Positions 30,139 to 32,479 of a stretch of 32,479 nt of DNA are shown here, piece after piece (positions within the stretch are counted from its first letter, which is position 1; each line of letters starts with the position of its first letter). A program made the translations under genes and the position numbers. This stretch comes from Chloroflexota bacterium (GTDB lineage: Bacteria > Chloroflexota > Dehalococcoidia > UBA2979). The DNA lies in assembly GCA_027592645.1 (NCBI GenBank), contig JAQCKI010000013.1:1-32479 (forward strand), given 5' to 3'. The notes below the pieces were generated by a model, which worked only from the letters and a program-made list of their open reading frames with translations, did no database searches and was not told where the DNA came from.

Positions 30139-31344
30139 ATGCGGTTCTATGAGTACGAGTCGAAGCGGATCCTGGCGAAGGCCGGCATCCCGCTGCCGAA
30201 GAGCCAGTTCTGCACCACCGCCGAGGAGGCTCGGGCGGCGGCGGCAGCCATCGGCGGGCCGGTGGTGGTGAAGTCGCAGGTGCTCTCCGGCGGCCGCATG
30301 AAGGCCGGCGGCGTGAAGTTCGCGGACACCCCGGACGAGGCCGCGAAGCACGCAACAGACATCCTGGTGCTGCCGATCCAGAGCCTGCTCCCCGTCGGCG
30401 TGCTCGTCGAGGAGAAGCAGCAGGTGGTGCAGGAGTACTACGCCGCCGTCACCTATGACGGACGTGCGAAGCGCCCCGTGATCATCTTCTCGGACATGGG
30501 CGGCATCGACATCGAAGAGGTCGCGGAGCAGCACCCGGAACACCTGTCGCGGACGCACTTCTCCGCGCTGCGGCCGTTCTCCGACTACATCGCAAAGAGC
30601 GCGGTGGCGGGCGTGGGCATCACCGGCAACGACCTGACGGCGCTCACGCGCATCGTCGCCGGCCTGACGCGTCTCTTCCTGGAGCGCGACCTGACGCTGG
30701 CGGAGATCAACCCGATCGGCAAACTGGCGGACGGGCGCATCATCGCGCTGGACTGCCACGCCGACATGGAGCAGGAGGCGCAACGCCAGCACCTCGATCT
30801 GCTCAAGGACCTCGGCCTCGTTGGTGACGAGAAGCGCCAGGCGCGCCCACCGACCGACTTCGAGATGGAGGCGGAACGCATCGATGGCGCGGATCCGCGC
30901 GGCGTCGCGGGCAACCTCACGGAGTTCGATGGCGACCTGGGCCTGATCATCGGTGCCGGCGGCGGCTCGCTGACGCTGTTCGACGCGGTGCGCGACGCGG
31001 GCGGCCGCCCGGCGAACTACTGCGAGATCGGCGGTAACCCGTCCGTCTCGAAGGCGGCCAACCTCACGAAGTTGATCATTTCCCGGCCGAACGTGAAGAA
31101 GATCGCCGTGATGATGAACGTGGTCTCCAACACCCGCGTGGACATCGTCGCGCGCGGCGTGGTGAAGGGCTGCATCGAGGCCGGCTTTGACCCGGCCCAG
31201 AAGATCGCGATCTTCCGCATCCCCGGCTCGTGGGAAGAAGAGGGCTTCGCAATCCTCAAGAAGTACGGCGTCCCGTACGTCGACCGCACCGTCTCAATGG
31301 ACGAGGCCGCCCGCCTCGCCGTTGAGAACACGAAGAAGGCGTAG
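30139..31344 (+). CDS. Succinyl-CoA/malate-CoA ligase beta subunit (ATP-grasp)
   Basis: This 401-residue beta subunit of the ADP-forming acyl-CoA synthetase family has an N-terminal ATP-grasp domain (about 1-215; YEYESKRILAKAGIPLP, VVVKSQVLSGGRMKAGGVKF, LTLAEINPIGKL). The C-terminal CoA-ligase domain is at about 250-395 (IIGAGGGSLTLFDAV, NYCEIGGNPS). A roughly 30-residue charged segment (DEKRQARPPTDFEMEAERI) joins the domains. It activates a dicarboxylate with CoA and ATP. The neighbouring malyl-CoA lyase suggests malate (mtkA-type); the fold alone does not distinguish it from sucC. AAGGAG (30128-30133) lies 5 bases before the ATG. Confidence 0.85.
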   Translation: MRFYEYESKRILAKAGIPLPKSQFCTTAEEARAAAAAIGGPVVVKSQVLSGGRMKAGGVKFADTPDEAAKHATDILVLPIQSLLPVGVLVEEKQQVVQEYYAAVTYDGRAKRPVIIFSDMGGIDIEEVAEQHPEHLSRTHFSALRPFSDYIAKSAVAGVGITGNDLTALTRIVAGLTRLFLERDLTLAEINPIGKLADGRIIALDCHADMEQEAQRQHLDLLKDLGLVGDEKRQARPPTDFEMEAERIDGADPRGVAGNLTEFDGDLGLIIGAGGGSLTLFDAVRDAGGRPANYCEIGGNPSVSKAANLTKLIISRPNVKKIAVMMNVVSNTRVDIVARGVVKGCIEAGFDPAQKIAIFRIPGSWEEEGFAILKKYGVPYVDRTVSMDEAARLAVENTKKA

Positions 31345-31348
31345 CCCG

Positions 31349-32251
31349 ATGAGCATCCTGGTCGACGAGAACACGACGTTCATCATCCAGGGCATCACCG
31401 GCCGCGAGGCCGTGACGATGGCCCGCGAGTGCCTGGACTACGGCGCGAAGCTGCTCGGTGGCGTGACCCCCGGCCGCAAGGGCCGCAACGTGCACGGCCT
31501 GCCGGTGGAGGACACCGTGCGTGCCTTCACCGAATCGCAGCGCGTGGACGCCGCCGTGGTCTCCGTGCCCCCGGTCGGCGCGGCCGACGCGGTCTTCGAG
31601 GCGATCGACGCGGGCATCCCGCTGATCGTGGTCGTGACCGAGCGCATCCCGCGCAAGCAGGTGGCGCAGTTCGTGGAGTACGCACAGCAGAAGGGCGTCC
31701 GCCTGATCGGCCCCAACTGCCTGGGCGTGATCTCGCCCGGCAAGACTCGAGTCGGGGGCATCGGTGGCGCGGCGGAGGCGACACGGCGCGCCTTCCAGCC
31801 CGGCAAGGTGGGCGTGATGTCCCGATCCGGCGGCATGACCGTGGAGATCGCGAACTCGCTCTCCACCGCCGGCCTGGGCGTCTCCACCGCCGTCAGCATC
31901 GGCGGCGACGCGATCATCGGCAGCACCTACGCGGAACTGATGCCGCTGTTCGATGCCGACCCGCAGACGGAGGCGATTGCGATCTACTCGGAACCGGGCG
32001 GCCGGGCCGAGTACGAACTGGCCGACTACATGAAGGCCTCCGGCTCCAGGAAGCCGATCGTTGCCTTCATGGCGGGCCGGTTCATGGACGACATGCCGGG
32101 GATGCGCTTCGGCCACGCCGGCACCATCGTCGAGGGCCGCGCCGACACGGCGACGTCTAAGGTCGCGAACCTCGCCGCCGCCGGCATCACCGTCGCGGAA
32201 CGCATCGGCGATATCCCGCGGCTGATCCAGCAGGGCCTGGAGGGCAAGTAG
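31349..32251 (+). CDS. Succinyl-CoA/malate-CoA ligase alpha subunit
   Basis: This 300-residue alpha subunit pairs with the preceding gene (4-base gap). The CoA-binding Rossmann domain has IIQGITGREAVTMARE at the start and LIGPNCLGVISPG at 119-131. The ligase domain contains GVMSRSGGMTVEIAN, the segment YSEPGGRAE with E215, and H256 in FGHAG, the residue that becomes phosphorylated. All expected catalytic features are kept, and the length is normal. The substrate (succinate or malate) is inferred from the mcl neighbour, as for the beta subunit. The ATG at 31349 is preferred over upstream starts that would run inside the beta gene. Confidence 0.87.
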   Translation: MSILVDENTTFIIQGITGREAVTMARECLDYGAKLLGGVTPGRKGRNVHGLPVEDTVRAFTESQRVDAAVVSVPPVGAADAVFEAIDAGIPLIVVVTERIPRKQVAQFVEYAQQKGVRLIGPNCLGVISPGKTRVGGIGGAAEATRRAFQPGKVGVMSRSGGMTVEIANSLSTAGLGVSTAVSIGGDAIIGSTYAELMPLFDADPQTEAIAIYSEPGGRAEYELADYMKASGSRKPIVAFMAGRFMDDMPGMRFGHAGTIVEGRADTATSKVANLAAAGITVAERIGDIPRLIQQGLEGK

Positions 32252-32253
32252 CG

Positions 32254-32475
32254 ATGGCCATGTTCATCCGCGTCGACATCGACCCCGCCGTCCAGGGCGA
32301 CGCCGCCCTCTGCAAGGCGCTGGTGGAGGCCTGCCCGGTCGACATCTTCAAGTCGCCGTCCGAGGGCACCATCGAGACCGTCGAGTCCAACCTCGACGAG
32401 TGCACGCTCTGCGACCTCTGCATCCAGGCCGCCCCCGGCAAGGTGCAGGTGGTGAAGTTGTACCGCGAGGCGTAG
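32254..32475 (+). CDS. Small single-cluster [4Fe-4S] ferredoxin-like protein
   Basis: This 73-residue acidic ferredoxin-like protein has cysteines at C20, C27 (ACPVD), C50, C53 and C56 (ECTLCDLC). In two-cluster ferredoxins the CxxCxxC of the second motif pairs with the CP cysteine of the first. Here that set (C50, C53, C56 and C27) is intact. The other cluster is lost: the first motif has only C20, and the second motif's CP cysteine is replaced (AAP). It starts 2 bases after the ligase alpha stop, behind GGAGG (32239-32243), and completes the block. The electron partner is unknown. Confidence 0.82.
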   Translation: MAMFIRVDIDPAVQGDAALCKALVEACPVDIFKSPSEGTIETVESNLDECTLCDLCIQAAPGKVQVVKLYREA

Positions 32476-32479
32476 CCCC

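Noticed and set aside
1-32479. CRISPR arrays, insertion sequences or prophage genes
   Set aside because: No regularly spaced direct repeats, transposase, integrase or capsid-like proteins are visible.

Overview
The window is high-GC bacterial chromosome, densely packed and rich in 1-8 base ATGA/GTGA gene overlaps. The MrpA-B fusion, the F420-type luciferase-like oxidoreductase, a malyl-CoA lyase that I recognise from memory as close to the Chloroflexus enzyme, and RDD-family membrane proteins suggest a Chloroflexota-like organism. This is an inference from family resemblance; no search was possible.

Layout: 2-4396 is an Mrp-type Na+/H+ antiporter operon in the order AB-C-D-E-F-G, cut at the left edge. 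It is followed by tRNA-Ser(GCT) with its own promoter and by miaB (4448-5897). An NrtR-like Nudix regulator with a degenerate Nudix box lies at 5939-6604. Next come an AbrB/VapC-like toxin-antitoxin pair, a luciferase-like oxidoreductase and an MFS transporter broken by a frameshift. At 9575-14408 a promoter containing a perfect 10+10 palindrome drives the de novo NAD operon nadA - hotdog thioesterase - nadB - nadC - P-loop kinase. NrtR is a natural candidate to control it.

After a repeat element and a terminator the minus strand carries citrate synthase, an alpha/beta hydrolase and gatC-gatA. The plus strand resumes with a SAM methyltransferase coupled to a large class A penicillin-binding protein with two C-terminal Ig-like repeats. 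A divergent block follows: a minus-strand membrane-anchored zinc-metalloprotease-like protein, and a plus-strand RDD protein, a four-helix membrane protein and a 37-residue protein.

Positions 25905-28615 hold an acquired-looking restriction-modification gene of lower GC. It joins a PD-(D/E)XK nuclease, an HsdM-like adenine methylase and one HsdS-like specificity domain, and is interrupted by a frameshift. The last block (28721-32475) is malyl-CoA lyase, two subunits of a succinyl/malate-CoA ligase and a small ferredoxin. Together they could convert malate to acetyl-CoA plus glyoxylate at the cost of ATP.

The strongest leads are the NrtR-like regulator with the nadA palindrome, the unusual five-gene NAD operon, the single-chain restriction-modification protein and the mcl-CoA ligase-ferredoxin cluster. 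No CRISPR array, insertion sequence or phage gene was seen, and no gene-free stretch exceeds 300 bases.
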